A stretch of DNA of 64,000 bases from an uncultured beta proteobacterium (GCA_903848955.1 CAINHS010000003.1:1-64000); one strand, 5' to 3'; positions 37,044 to 46,374 are shown, numbered from the stretch's first letter. Made by a program: numbers and translations. The notes: generated from the letters alone by a model not told the origin.

Positions 37044-38269
37044 TGGATTTCAGAGACACGCCCGAAGAAGCTGCATTCCGCACCCGGGTGCGCACCTGGC
37101 TGGAAGCCAACGCCCAGCCGCGCCACAACGACGACGAGCGCTTCGACGAAGGCATGAACGAGGAGCAGCGTCTCGCTGCCGCCAAGGAATGGCAGGGGCG
37201 CAAGGCCGGGGCCGGCTACGCCGCCATCACCTGGCCGAAGGAGGCGGGCGGCCTCGGCGGCACGCCGATGCAGCAGGTGATCTACAACCAGGAGGAAGGC
37301 AAGTTTCTGGTGCCGCGCATGGTCTTCGAAGTCAGCATGGGCATGTGTTTGCCGACCGTGGCGATGTGGGCCGCACCCGAGTTGAAGGCGCGCTACCTGC
37401 CACCGGGACTCGCCGGCAAGGAGATCTGGTGCCAGCTCTTCTCCGAGCCGTCGGCCGGCTCGGATACCGGCGGCATACGCATGCGCGCCGAAAAGCAGGG
37501 CGAGGAATGGGTCATCAACGGCCAGAAGGTGTGGACCTCCTCGGCGCAGTTCTGCGACTACGGCATCCTGCTGACGCGCAGCGACTGGGACAAGCCGAAG
37601 CAGGAGGGCCTCACCATGTTCATCGTGGACATGAAGGCCCCCGGCGTCGAAGTCAGGCCGATCCATCAGATGTCCGGCGACTCGGAATTCAACGAAGTCT
37701 TCTTCACCGACGTGCGCATCGCCGACAGCCATCGCCTCGGCCCCGAATGCGGCGGCTGGAAAGTGATGCTGTCCACCCTCATGACCGAGCGCCTCTCGGT
37801 CGGCGGCAACCTGCCGACCAACCTGCACGAGGGCCTCATCACCCTGGCGCGCAAGGCGCGCTGGAACGGCCGTCCGGCGATCGAGGATGCCCGCGTCAAG
37901 GCCGGCATCGCCGACGCCTACCTGGCCATGCACGGCCTGGAGCTGTTGCTGGCACGCGGCATCACTGCCGTTTCGCAGGGCAAGACGCCGGGCCCGGAAA
38001 TGTCCATCACCAAGCTGGTCGGCGCCAAGGGCATGCAGGACATTGCCGGCTTCGCCATGGAACTCGCCGGTGCCGAGGGCCTGCTGACGCACGACACGCT
38101 GGGACAGGAATGGCGCTTCATGCAGCGCCTGTGGCTGTCGGCACCGGGCGCACGCCTCGCCGGCGGCACCGACGAAGTCCTCAAGAACGTGATCGCCGAA
38201 CGCGTGCTGGGCCTGCCCGGCGAAGTCCGCAGCGACCGCAAGATTCCCTTCCGCGAACTGGAGCGTTGA
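37040..38269 (+). CDS. Acyl-CoA dehydrogenase, catalytic subunit (pair 4)
   Basis: A 409-residue ACAD. It has WCQLFSEPSAGSDTGGIRMR, VWTSSAQFCDYGILLTR, and the catalytic Glu250 in STLMTERLSVGGNL, the helix-G position. The C-terminus ARLAGGTDEVLKNVIAERVL is normal. Its ATG lies in the four-base overlap with the short-subunit gene; a second ATG directly after it is an equivalent start. It is followed 2 bp later by the alpha-methylacyl-CoA racemase, which suggests a 2-methyl-branched acyl-CoA, such as a sterol C26-CoA, as substrate. That link is inference from context. Confidence 0.88.
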   Translation: MMDFRDTPEEAAFRTRVRTWLEANAQPRHNDDERFDEGMNEEQRLAAAKEWQGRKAGAGYAAITWPKEAGGLGGTPMQQVIYNQEEGKFLVPRMVFEVSMGMCLPTVAMWAAPELKARYLPPGLAGKEIWCQLFSEPSAGSDTGGIRMRAEKQGEEWVINGQKVWTSSAQFCDYGILLTRSDWDKPKQEGLTMFIVDMKAPGVEVRPIHQMSGDSEFNEVFFTDVRIADSHRLGPECGGWKVMLSTLMTERLSVGGNLPTNLHEGLITLARKARWNGRPAIEDARVKAGIADAYLAMHGLELLLARGITAVSQGKTPGPEMSITKLVGAKGMQDIAGFAMELAGAEGLLTHDTLGQEWRFMQRLWLSAPGARLAGGTDEVLKNVIAERVLGLPGEVRSDRKIPFRELER

Positions 38270-38271
38270 GC

Positions 38272-39423
38272 ATGTCGGCAAAACCGTTGCAGGGCGTCAG
38301 GGTCCTCGATTTCACCCAGTTGCTGCCGGGGCCGATGTGTACCCAGCATCTGGCCGACATGGGTGCAGATGTGCTGAAGCTGGAACCGCCGGGCAGCGGC
38401 GATGCCGGGCGGGGCCCGGCGGGAACGGAAATTTCGCACTTCTTTCAGGTGGTCAACCGCAACAAGCGCTCGCTCGCCATCAACCTGCGCGCACCGCAAT
38501 CGCGTGACGTCGTCATGAAGCTGATCGAGCGCAGCGATGTCCTGGTCGAAGGCTTCCGGCCCGGCGTCATGGCGCGCCTCGGACTCGGCTACGACGAGGT
38601 GCGTGCGGCCAACCCGAAGATCGTCTACTGCGCCATTACCGGCTACGGCCAGGACGGTCCCTTCGTCGAACTGGGTGGCCATGACATCAATTACCAGTCC
38701 TATGCCGGCATCCTCGAACAGAGCGCGGCACCCGGCGGCAAGCCGCATCCGGGCAACTTCCCGATTGCGGACCTGGCCGGCGGCGCGCTATCGGCGGCCA
38801 TGACCATCCTCGCCGCTCTGTTCGATGCCCAGCGCAACGGCCGCGGACGCTTCCTCGATGTCTCCATGACCGATTGCGCACTGGCGCTCAATTCCGGTCC
38901 GCTGGCGGCGCTGAACACCTACGGCCAAAGCATTCCTCCGGGCAGCGACGTGCTCACCGGCGGCCTGCCCTGTTATGGCACCTACGAAACGGCCGACGGC
39001 CGCCATCTCGCCGTCGGCGCCCTGGAACCGAAGTTCTGGCAGGCCTTCTGCAACGCCATCGGGCAACCCGATCTGCTTGCCAAGGGCTGGGCCAGGGGCA
39101 AGGAGGGTGCCGCAGTGCGCGAACAGATCGCCGCCCTGCTCAAGAGCAAGACCCTGGCGCAGTGGACCGGGCTCTTTGCCGGCGTCGACGCCTGCGTCAG
39201 CCCCGTGCTGCGTATCGATGAAATCCTGCAGCACCCTTTGCCGCGCGCGCGCGGCATGATCGTGGATACCCCGGCACCCGACGGCAAGCACTATCCCTGC
39301 TTTGCCTTTCCGGTAAAAATGAGCAACTACCAGTTCAGCGTCGACCGGCAGCCGCCGACCCTCGGGCAGCACAATGCGGAAGTGCTGGCCGAACTCGGCT
39401 GCGCGGACGCTGCAATCGGCTGA
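38272..39423 (+). CDS. Alpha-methylacyl-CoA racemase
   Basis: A 383-residue type-III CoA-transferase-fold protein that has the racemase rather than the transferase signature: GHDINYQSYAGIL with catalytic His137, Asp167 in FPIADLAGG (30 residues after the His, as in characterised racemases), Arg96 in EGFRPGVMARLG, and Glu252 in VGALEPKFW. These enzymes interconvert 2R- and 2S-methylacyl-CoAs. In sterol side-chain degradation this step supplies the 25S-CoA ester accepted by ACADs. The ATG at 38272 lies 2 bp after the ACAD stop; a much longer open frame upstream in this phase is non-coding. Confidence 0.9.
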   Translation: MSAKPLQGVRVLDFTQLLPGPMCTQHLADMGADVLKLEPPGSGDAGRGPAGTEISHFFQVVNRNKRSLAINLRAPQSRDVVMKLIERSDVLVEGFRPGVMARLGLGYDEVRAANPKIVYCAITGYGQDGPFVELGGHDINYQSYAGILEQSAAPGGKPHPGNFPIADLAGGALSAAMTILAALFDAQRNGRGRFLDVSMTDCALALNSGPLAALNTYGQSIPPGSDVLTGGLPCYGTYETADGRHLAVGALEPKFWQAFCNAIGQPDLLAKGWARGKEGAAVREQIAALLKSKTLAQWTGLFAGVDACVSPVLRIDEILQHPLPRARGMIVDTPAPDGKHYPCFAFPVKMSNYQFSVDRQPPTLGQHNAEVLAELGCADAAIG

Positions 39424-39523
39424 CTGATCGCCGGCACAAGGCAAGAGCCGGGATCATCGCGGACCACTCCGCAGTAGCACCCGATAAATTCACGACAGCA
39501 TCAACTCGAAGGAGGAAACAGAA
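39424..39523. other. Short intergenic gap before SDR gene
   Basis: A 100-bp gap that ends with an AAGGAGG ribosome-binding site 10 bases before the SDR ATG. No dyad of the recurring type is present. The SDR may have its own promoter here or be read through from the racemase operon. Confidence 0.35.
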
Positions 39524-40270
39524 ATGCCAGGTCCGTTGCTAACAGGAAAAGTCGCCATGGTCACAGGAGCTGCCGGCGGTATCGGCCGCGCCGCCGCCAT
39601 CATTTACGCTCAGGAAGGCGCCAGAGTCATGGTGGCCGATGTCAATGTCGCCGCGGGCGAGGAAACCGTGGCGCTGATCCGTGGTGCCGGAGGCGAGGCG
39701 CAGTTCATGGCCTGCAATGTCGCCCAGGAAGAAGAAGTGGCGGCACTGGTGGCGAAGACCGTCGAAGTTTTCGGCAGCCTCGACTGCGCCTTCAATAACG
39801 CCGGCATTACCCATTCATCGCCGAAGATGGACATGGATGTCTTCCGCCGCATCATCGACATCAACCTGATGGGCGTCGCCTACGGCATGAAGTACGAGAT
39901 TGAACAGATGCTGAAGCAGGGCGGCGGCGTGATCGTGAACACGGCATCTATCGCCGGCATCAGCGGCAAGGGCACCCTGGATTACTGCGCCAGCAAACAC
40001 GCCGTGGTCGGTATGACCCGCTCGGCAGCCCTGCGCTACGCGGCGCTCGGCATCCGCGTCAACGCCGTCTGCCCGGGCGTGATCGAGACGCCGATGACAG
40101 CGCCCCTGATCAGCGATCCGAGAATGAAGGCACACCTGGACGGAATGTGCCCGATCGGACGCATGGGCAAGGCCGAGGAAGTGGCCGATGCCGTGATCTG
40201 GCTGAGTTCATCCAAATCGAGTTTCGTCACCGGCCAGTCCCTCGCCGTGGATGGCGGTTTCATGGCTTGA
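39524..40270 (+). CDS. SDR-family oxidoreductase
   Basis: A 248-residue classical SDR with VAMVTGAAGGIGRAAAIIYA, AFNNAGITHSSP, the catalytic Tyr-x3-Lys in LDYCASKHAVVGMTRSAA, RVNAVCPGVIETPM and a standard FVTGQSLAVDGGFMA end. A strong AAGGAGG site precedes the ATG. It closes the plus-strand series of thiolase, FadB, GMC, ACADs and racemase, and is followed by an intrinsic terminator. It probably acts on a hydroxysteroid or 3-hydroxyacyl-CoA; the substrate cannot be resolved. Confidence 0.88.
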   Translation: MPGPLLTGKVAMVTGAAGGIGRAAAIIYAQEGARVMVADVNVAAGEETVALIRGAGGEAQFMACNVAQEEEVAALVAKTVEVFGSLDCAFNNAGITHSSPKMDMDVFRRIIDINLMGVAYGMKYEIEQMLKQGGGVIVNTASIAGISGKGTLDYCASKHAVVGMTRSAALRYAALGIRVNAVCPGVIETPMTAPLISDPRMKAHLDGMCPIGRMGKAEEVADAVIWLSSSKSSFVTGQSLAVDGGFMA

Positions 40271-40356
40271 GGCTTGCATCGGCGACTCGGGGCCGGGCCC
40301 CGGGTACGCTGATGTCGCCCGATTGGGCGCGATTGAGCCTGGTGCGGTGGGCAAGG

Positions 40357-40378
40357 CGCCGGCGCCCGGCGAGTTTTT
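40357..40378 (+). terminator. Intrinsic terminator
   Basis: Hairpin with arms CGCCGG (40357-40362) and CCGGCG (40366-40371) around a CGC loop, followed by AG and five T residues (40374-40378). It lies 87 bp after the SDR stop at 40270 and before the convergent flavoenzyme gene that ends at 40408. Confidence 0.6.
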
Positions 40379-40407
40379 GCCGGTTGCGAGGTTCCTGACC
40401 GCTGCGT

Positions 40408-42549
40408 TCAGGCGTTCAGCGCCGCCACCGCATCGGCGGCACCGCGCATCGCGCCCTCGATGTAGCCGACACCGGTGCAATCGCCGAAGGCATGCACCTT
40501 GAACCCGGCCTGGCGCAACTGATCGGCAACCACGGGGTTGGCGCTGACGCCCTTGGCAACGACGACGTGGTCTGCAGCAATCACCTGGGCCGCGCCGGTC
40601 TTGTCGACAAAGCGCACCGCATCGGCGCCGATGCTGATCTCCGCGGCGCCCGGGAACATGACGACGCCATGCTCCTTCAATTCTTCCAGCACGCGCATGC
40701 GGCGCACCAGCGTCAGCCCTGCGCCGAAGCGGGGAACCTCGTCCACCACGGTCACGGCACGGCCCCGCTCCCTGAGGAATTCGGCCAGTTCGAGGCCGAC
40801 CAGCGAACCGCCGACGATGACCATGCGCTTGCCCAGCGGCATCCACCAGTGGCTCGTGGTGCGCAGCATGTCCAGATTGGAGGTCAGGCCGGTGGCCGCC
40901 GCCAACCGGGTGAGCAGGCGTACCGGCGCGCTGACCTTGCGCGCCAGTTCCGGCGAGGACTGTCCCTGCACCAGGCGCCGCAGGTCGTCACCGCTGAAGA
41001 CGTGGGGCAGTTCGCCGCCGGGAATCGGCGGCATGGTGCGCAAGGGGCCCGTTGCCACCAGCACCGCATCCGGCTTCAAACCGGCCATCAGTTCCGGGGT
41101 GGCGGCGGTGTTGAGGCGCACATCCACGCCTGACTGCCCGATTTCGCGGCGCAGCCACTTGAGCAGGCGCTGGTTGGGCTCGTAGGCCAGGGCAGCGAAT
41201 TGCAGGGTACCGCCGAGGAGCCCGGTTCTTTCCAGCAGGGTCACCTTGTGCCCCTGCTCGTCCAGCCGGCGCGCGGCTTCCATGCCGCCGGGACCGCCGC
41301 CGACCACCACATAGCGCTTGGCTGCAGGCCTGGCGGTGCTGCACAGGTATTCAAGGGCGTTTTCGGAATTGACCGCGCAGCGCACCGGCTCGCGGAAGTA
41401 GATGGCGCTGACGCAGGTGTAGCAGTAGATGCAGGGACGGATGGTCTCCGGCTTGCCCTCGGCCAGCTTGCGCGGCAGGTACGGGTCGGCCAGCAGCTTG
41501 CGGCCCATGGCGAGGAAATCGAAACCTCCGGCGGCGATCCTGGCTTCGCCGACCTCGGGTTCGACGCGGCCCGAGGCGATCACCGGAATCGACACGGCAG
41601 CCTTGATGCGTTCGGCGGCCGGCAGGTTCCATCCGGGAATGTGCGGAATGTTGGATTCCGAGTGCAGCTTCAACTTGCCCGTGTCATGGTAGGAGGTCAC
41701 CGTGATGGCATCGGCCCCGGCAGCCTCGACCATCTTCGCCACCAGCACCGCGTCCTCCAGCTTGATGCCCTTGGCGACGCCGTATTCCTGAGCGTCGATC
41801 TTGACCCATACCGCGAAATCGGGGCCGACCGCCGCCCGCACCGCGCGCAGGATTTCCAGCATGAAGCGGGCGCGGTTCTCCAACGAACCCCCGTATTCGT
41901 CGGTGCGATGGTTCGACTTGGGCGACATGAAGCCGGAAATCAGATAACCATGGCCGCCATGGATTTCGACACCGTCGGCACCCGCTTGTTTGGCGCGCTC
42001 GGCGCCGGCCGCAAACTGCGCCACGACGGTGCGGATGTCGTCCCCGGTCATCACCTTGAACTGCACCTTGGGCATGGGTTTGCCGGTGGCCGCAGCGTGC
42101 TCGAGTTCCTCCTTGGTCCAGACGTCGGTGACCTGCTGGGTTCCGGCGCCTTCGACCCGCGCCGGCAGCGAGGGCACCCACACCGGACGGCCCGCCGCCA
42201 TGTCTTCCACGCTGACCATGCCGCCGTGGTGGATCTGGATCGAGAACTTGGCACCGTGGGCATGCACCGCGTCAGCCACCGCCTTCAGGCCCGGAATGAA
42301 GCGGTCGTCTGAAATCGCAACCTGGCCGGGCTGGTTGCCGCCTGACGGCCAGGCCACGCCGGACACGCCCATGTTCACCAGGGCGACACCACCCTTGGCC
42401 TGTTCCTCATGAAAAGCGCGAATCCGTTCGTCGCAGATGCCGTCCTTGGCCAGGTTGACTCCCATGGCGGTGACGATCATGCGGTTGCGAAGTTCCATCT
42501 TGCCGATGCGTCCCGGCGCCAGCAGGTGGGTATAGGCGGCATTGCTCAT
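40408..42549 (-). CDS. BaiCD/2,4-dienoyl-CoA-reductase-type FMN/Fe-S/FAD oxidoreductase
   Basis: A 713-residue protein. The N-terminal OYE-type TIM barrel has MIVTAMGVNLAKDG, GADGVEIHGGHGYLISGFMS and SNHRTDEYGGSLENRARF. A 4Fe-4S site follows (CIYCYTC, then a fourth Cys in EPVRCAVN), with the Cx2Cx2Cx11C spacing of trimethylamine dehydrogenase. The C-terminal part has two dinucleotide-binding motifs, YVVVGGGPGGMEAARRL and MVIVGGSLVGLELAEFL. Relatives reduce dienoyl-CoAs or, as BaiCD, the delta4 bond of 3-oxo steroids, so a ring-A enone reduction or its reverse is plausible. The ATG at 42547-42549 has GGAG eight bases upstream; the longer frame is not needed. It is a monocistronic minus-strand gene. 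Confidence 0.87.
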   Translation of the reverse strand: MSNAAYTHLLAPGRIGKMELRNRMIVTAMGVNLAKDGICDERIRAFHEEQAKGGVALVNMGVSGVAWPSGGNQPGQVAISDDRFIPGLKAVADAVHAHGAKFSIQIHHGGMVSVEDMAAGRPVWVPSLPARVEGAGTQQVTDVWTKEELEHAAATGKPMPKVQFKVMTGDDIRTVVAQFAAGAERAKQAGADGVEIHGGHGYLISGFMSPKSNHRTDEYGGSLENRARFMLEILRAVRAAVGPDFAVWVKIDAQEYGVAKGIKLEDAVLVAKMVEAAGADAITVTSYHDTGKLKLHSESNIPHIPGWNLPAAERIKAAVSIPVIASGRVEPEVGEARIAAGGFDFLAMGRKLLADPYLPRKLAEGKPETIRPCIYCYTCVSAIYFREPVRCAVNSENALEYLCSTARPAAKRYVVVGGGPGGMEAARRLDEQGHKVTLLERTGLLGGTLQFAALAYEPNQRLLKWLRREIGQSGVDVRLNTAATPELMAGLKPDAVLVATGPLRTMPPIPGGELPHVFSGDDLRRLVQGQSSPELARKVSAPVRLLTRLAAATGLTSNLDMLRTTSHWWMPLGKRMVIVGGSLVGLELAEFLRERGRAVTVVDEVPRFGAGLTLVRRMRVLEELKEHGVVMFPGAAEISIGADAVRFVDKTGAAQVIAADHVVVAKGVSANPVVADQLRQAGFKVHAFGDCTGVGYIEGAMRGAADAVAALNA

Positions 42550-42853
42550 AATTTTTTCTCCAATGTCATTATCATTAGCGGCAATGCCCTCGGGCACGTG
42601 TCTGCTGGCGTCTGATTGATGAAGAGCGACGGCCCTATGGTCGCAGCCCCGTTCGATGCCGACCAGACCCATCCGGACTATATCGAGCGCAATCTTCCGG
42701 AACCGGCCGGTGGCAAGCAGCCAGGGCCACCGCCGGCTGATCTGGTATAAACGCTATAGTGCGGGAATCATCCGGGAAATGCGGCTGTGCCGCTTCACTG
42801 CCCGCCGAGGGGGTCACGGTCGCGCACCGGGCGGCCCTGCCGGAAACCTTCTG
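42550..42853. other. Divergent promoter region upstream of the CysNC-like gene
   Basis: A 304-bp region between divergent genes. No convincing protein-coding frame is seen. A TATAGT -10-like hexamer occurs at 42755-42760 but without a good -35. A TAGTCCGGATGGG sequence (minus strand, near 42668-42680) resembles one half of the recurring dyad, but the other half is not conserved. Confidence 0.35.
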
Positions 42854-44515
42854 ATGGCACACATATCCGACATGATCAGCGACCACATCGAGGCCTACCT
42901 CAAGTCCCACGAAGGCAAGGGACTCGCGCGCTTCATCACCTGCGGCAGTGCGGACGACGGCAACAGCACCATGATCACCGGCGCCGCCACCGCCGATGTC
43001 GCCGTGGTCATGGTCGATGCGCGCAAGGGCGTGCTGGTGCAGACCCGCCGCCACAGCTACCTGGCCTCCCTGACCGGCATCCGCCACGTCGTCGTCGTCA
43101 TCAGCGAGATGGACCTGGTCGACTGGTCGGAGCAGACCTTCCGCGCCATCGCCGGGGAATACGCCGCTTTCACCCAAACGCTCGGCTTCACCGACATCAC
43201 CTGCATCCCGATGTCGGCGCTCAAGGGCGACAATGTCATCGCCCGCAGCGAGCACATGGACTGGTACCGCGGCACCACCCTGAGGGGCTACCTGGAAGCC
43301 GTGCCGGTCGATGAGAACCGGCTGCAGAACAGTCCCTTCCGCCTGCCGGTGCAGCGGGTCACCCCGGACTGCCGCGGCATCACCGGTACCATCGCCTCCG
43401 GCATCGTCAGCACCGGCGACCGCGTGCGCATCCAGCCCGCCGGGCGGGAGACGCGGGTGGCACGCATCGTCAGCGCCGACGGCGACCTGGAACAGGCCGT
43501 GGCCGGGCAGTCGATCACGCTGACGCTCGCCGACGAGGTGGACATCTCGCCTGGCGACATCATTTCCACCATCGACGCCCCGGCCAGCGTCGCCGACCAG
43601 TTCGAGGCGACCCTGCTGTGGATGGCCGGGGACCCCATGCTGCCCGGCCGCCGCTACCTGCTGAAGATCGGCGGCCAGACGGTGAATGCCGGAATCGGCC
43701 ACCTCAAGTACAAGCTCAACGTCAATACGCTGGAGCACACGGCGGCGACCAAGCTGGAATTGAACGAGATCGGCGTGCTGAACCTGTCCCTCGACCGCCA
43801 GATCGCCTTCGATCCCTACAAGGAGAACCGCGCGACCGGCGGCTTCATCCTCATCGACCGGATCAGCAACACCACCATCGCCGCCGGCATGATCGACTTT
43901 GCCCTGCGCCGCGCCAGCAACATCCACCTGCAGGCGCTGGACATCGACAAGGCGGCGCGCGCCAGGCTGAAGGGGCAGCAGGGCTGCGTGGTCTGGCTCA
44001 CCGGCCTGTCGGGCTCGGGCAAATCCGCCATCGCCAATCAGGTCGAAAAGAAGCTCTACGCCGCCGGCCGCCATACCTACATCCTCGACGGCGACAACGT
44101 GCGTCACGGCCTCAACAAGGACCTCGGTTTCACCGCCGCCGACCGCGTCGAGAACATCCGGCGCATTGCCGAGGTGGCGAAGCTGATGGTCGATTCCGGC
44201 CTGATCGTGATCACCGCCTTCATCTCGCCCTTCCGCGCCGAGCGGCAGATGGCGCGCGACCTGCTGAAGCAGGGCGAGTTCTACGAGGTATTCGTGGACA
44301 CACCGCTGGCGCTGGCCGAGGAGCGCGATCCCAAGGGCCTGTACAAGAAGGCGCGGCGCGGCGAACTGAAGAACTTCACCGGCATCGACTCGCCCTACGA
44401 GGCGCCGGAGAGCCCGGAGATGGTCATCGATACCACCGCGCTTTCCGCCGAGGAGGCCGCCGATGTGATCATCGGCAGGCTGTCCGAAGCCGGCATGACG
44501 GGCGCCGCGGCGTAG
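42854..44515 (+). CDS. cysNC: CysN-CysC fusion with degenerate GTPase domain and intact APS kinase
   Basis: A 553-residue protein. Normal CysNC proteins (about 630 residues) join the GTPase subunit of ATP sulfurylase to APS kinase. Here residues 1-40 match CysN up to the P-loop, but it reads [12 protein letters not shown]: the essential Lys is Asn37. The sequence then jumps straight to [20 protein letters not shown], so about 80 residues holding switch I, switch II and the DTPGH motif are missing. The G4 motif NKMD is SEMD (84-87). The two beta-barrel domains (about 160-350) look intact. The APS kinase (about 375-553) is complete: P-loop GLSGSGKS (384-391), [30 protein letters not shown] and [12 protein letters not shown]. 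It should phosphorylate APS to PAPS but not support GTP-driven sulfurylation. No cysD lies nearby. Confidence 0.85.
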   Translation: MAHISDMISDHIEAYLKSHEGKGLARFITCGSADDGNSTMITGAATADVAVVMVDARKGVLVQTRRHSYLASLTGIRHVVVVISEMDLVDWSEQTFRAIAGEYAAFTQTLGFTDITCIPMSALKGDNVIARSEHMDWYRGTTLRGYLEAVPVDENRLQNSPFRLPVQRVTPDCRGITGTIASGIVSTGDRVRIQPAGRETRVARIVSADGDLEQAVAGQSITLTLADEVDISPGDIISTIDAPASVADQFEATLLWMAGDPMLPGRRYLLKIGGQTVNAGIGHLKYKLNVNTLEHTAATKLELNEIGVLNLSLDRQIAFDPYKENRATGGFILIDRISNTTIAAGMIDFALRRASNIHLQALDIDKAARARLKGQQGCVVWLTGLSGSGKSAIANQVEKKLYAAGRHTYILDGDNVRHGLNKDLGFTAADRVENIRRIAEVAKLMVDSGLIVITAFISPFRAERQMARDLLKQGEFYEVFVDTPLALAEERDPKGLYKKARRGELKNFTGIDSPYEAPESPEMVIDTTALSAEEAADVIIGRLSEAGMTGAAA

Positions 44516-44534
44516 CGCCCCGCTGCCGGTCCGC

Positions 44535-45323
44535 TCAAGGCAGGAAATCGCCGCCGTTGGCGTCAAGCGTCGCCCCGCTCACCGCGCTGGCGTAATCGGA
44601 GATCAGCATCATCGCCGCCCTGGCGACTTCGTCGTCACTGACGATGCGGCGCAGGGCGAAGTTTGCGGCAATGCCGGCGGCGATCTTTTCCTCGCTGACG
44701 CCCTTTTGTTCTGCCGCCTGGCGCACATAGCCCTGCACCGGTTCGCCCCACATCCAGCCCGGCAGCAGCGTATTGACGCGTATGCCATGCGGCCCCACTT
44801 CGCCGGCCAGATAGGCGGCGAGCACCTTGAGCGCTCCCTTCGACGCAGCGTAGGCGCCCTCCCCGGCGAAGGGACGGCGGATCGCCTGGGTATTGATGAA
44901 GAGGATGGATCCGCTGCCCTGCAGCTTCATCTGCGGGATGACCTCCTGGGTCAGGGTCATGCTGCCGAAGATGTTGGTCTCGAAAACCTCCCGCCAGTTT
45001 TCCAGATCGCAGGTCGACACCGGTTCGAACGGGCCGTGGCAGAAGGCGCTGTTGATCAGCGCGTCGATGCGTCCGAAGCGCGCCAGTGCTGCGCTGACCA
45101 GTTGCCGGCATTGCCCGCGATCGACGATGTCGGTCGGGATTTTCAGAACCTCGCAGTCGGATCGAAGGGCGCGGATGCGGCTCTCGGCATCATCGAGCTT
45201 GGCCGCCGTGCGCGCGGCAACCACCACCGCCCGGGCCCCGGTTCGCGCCGCCTCGACAGCCAGCTTTACGCCCAGTCCCGGTCCTATGCCGGAAACGACC
45301 ACTACCTTGTCTGCCAACAGCAT
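44535..45323 (-). CDS. SDR-family oxidoreductase
   Basis: A 262-residue SDR. The cofactor motif is VVVVSGIGPGLGVKLAVEAA (SGIGPGLG instead of the usual TGxxxGIG). INSAFCHG replaces the NNAG motif, and the active site is GAYAASKGALKVLAAYLAGE. The ATG at 45321-45323 is preceded by GAGGAG six bases upstream. These deviations place it in an SDR subgroup common in steroid and fatty-acid clusters. It lies 34 bp after the luciferase-like gene and ends 19 bp from the convergent CysNC-like gene. Substrate unknown. Confidence 0.82.
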   Translation of the reverse strand: MLLADKVVVVSGIGPGLGVKLAVEAARTGARAVVVAARTAAKLDDAESRIRALRSDCEVLKIPTDIVDRGQCRQLVSAALARFGRIDALINSAFCHGPFEPVSTCDLENWREVFETNIFGSMTLTQEVIPQMKLQGSGSILFINTQAIRRPFAGEGAYAASKGALKVLAAYLAGEVGPHGIRVNTLLPGWMWGEPVQGYVRQAAEQKGVSEEKIAAGIAANFALRRIVSDDEVARAAMMLISDYASAVSGATLDANGGDFLP

Positions 45324-45357
45324 GACTATCTCCTCGTTGATGGTGTTCGACCTGCGC

Positions 45358-46374
45358 TCAAGCCGCCGCCTTGAGCGCCCGCACGACGTCGGCCCAGTGA
45401 CCCGGGTCCGGACAGCGGTTATGGGTGATGCTGACGCTGTCGGCGATGCCCTCCAGGCGGGCGCGCAGCTTGCCGGGAATCTCGTGGCGCTCGCCCACCA
45501 CGGCAACCTCATTCAGAATCTCGTCGCCGATCAGGCCGGTCATTTCGTCCCAGCGCCCTTCCTTCGACAGTCGATTCAGTTCCAGATGGAGATCGCCCCA
45601 GCCATGGCAGGCCAGCGTCGGCAGATAGGCCGGGGTGGATCCGTAGAAGGCCAGTTGCTTGCGGGCGGCAAGCTTCGATGCCGCCAGCGCCTCTTCGCTG
45701 TCCGCGGTGACCACCAGCGTCGCACACATCACCTCGATGTCGCTGCGCCGGCGACCCGCCCTGGCGAGCCCCTTGTGCAAGGCGGGCAGCGTGTTCTCGA
45801 GCAGGGCACGGCGCGTCGTAAACGGGTGGGCGATGAAGCCGTCGGCGACCTCGCCGACCGCGGCCGTCATCAGCGGACCGAAGCCGCCGCAGAAGACCGG
45901 CGGCGGGCCATAGGGATTGGGCCCCGGGTTGAAAGTCGGGATCATCAGGGTGTGGCGGTAGAAGCGGCCTTCAAATTTGAGAGCGGCCTTGCCCTCCCAG
46001 CAGTTCCAGATGGCCTTGATGGCCAGCACGATCTCGCGCATCCGTTCGGCGGGGTGCGACCAGGTGGAACTGAAGCGCTTTTCGATGTGCGGCCTGACTT
46101 GCGAGCCCAGCCCCAGCACGAAGCGGCCGCCGCTGATGGACTGCATGTCGTAGCCCAGGTTGGCCAGATTCATGGGATTGCGGGCGAAGGCGATGGCAAT
46201 GCCGGTCCCCAGACGCAGCGTCGTGGTGTGTTCGGCCGCCACGGCCAGGGTAAGAAAGGGATCGTGCTTGGCTTCGAAGGAAAAACCGCCGTCATAGCCG
46301 ATGTCCTCCAGCTCCTTGTACAGCGTGCGCGCCTGGCGCGGGTCTTCGAGCGGGGCGGTGGTGTAGATCTTCAT
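45358..46374 (-). CDS. Luciferase-like (LLM, F420/FMN-type) oxidoreductase
   Basis: A 338-residue TIM-barrel protein of the bacterial-luciferase superfamily, subgroup resembling F420-dependent proteins (TIGR03617-like). Visible segments are LEDIGYDGGFSFEAKHDPFL, TTLRLGTGIAIAFARNPMN, ISGGRFVLGLGSQVRPHIEK and MREIVLAIKAIWNCWEG. The start ATG is at 46372-46374; no strong ribosome-binding site is seen. A paralogue is encoded at 58031-59098. F420 is unusual in betaproteobacteria, so the enzyme may use FMN instead. A role in reduction or oxidation of a steroid intermediate is inferred from the cluster only. Confidence 0.82.
   Translation of the reverse strand: MKIYTTAPLEDPRQARTLYKELEDIGYDGGFSFEAKHDPFLTLAVAAEHTTTLRLGTGIAIAFARNPMNLANLGYDMQSISGGRFVLGLGSQVRPHIEKRFSSTWSHPAERMREIVLAIKAIWNCWEGKAALKFEGRFYRHTLMIPTFNPGPNPYGPPPVFCGGFGPLMTAAVGEVADGFIAHPFTTRRALLENTLPALHKGLARAGRRRSDIEVMCATLVVTADSEEALAASKLAARKQLAFYGSTPAYLPTLACHGWGDLHLELNRLSKEGRWDEMTGLIGDEILNEVAVVGERHEIPGKLRARLEGIADSVSITHNRCPDPGHWADVVRALKAAA

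Noticed and set aside
42668-42680. TAGTCCGGATGGG (minus strand) between the flavoenzyme and CysNC-like genes as a dyad site
   Set aside because: Only the left half fits the consensus; the GACGA half is absent.
42656-42853. N-terminal extension of the CysNC-like protein
   Set aside because: The 66 extra residues show no similarity to CysN, whose normal N-terminus matches from [16 protein letters not shown] on.
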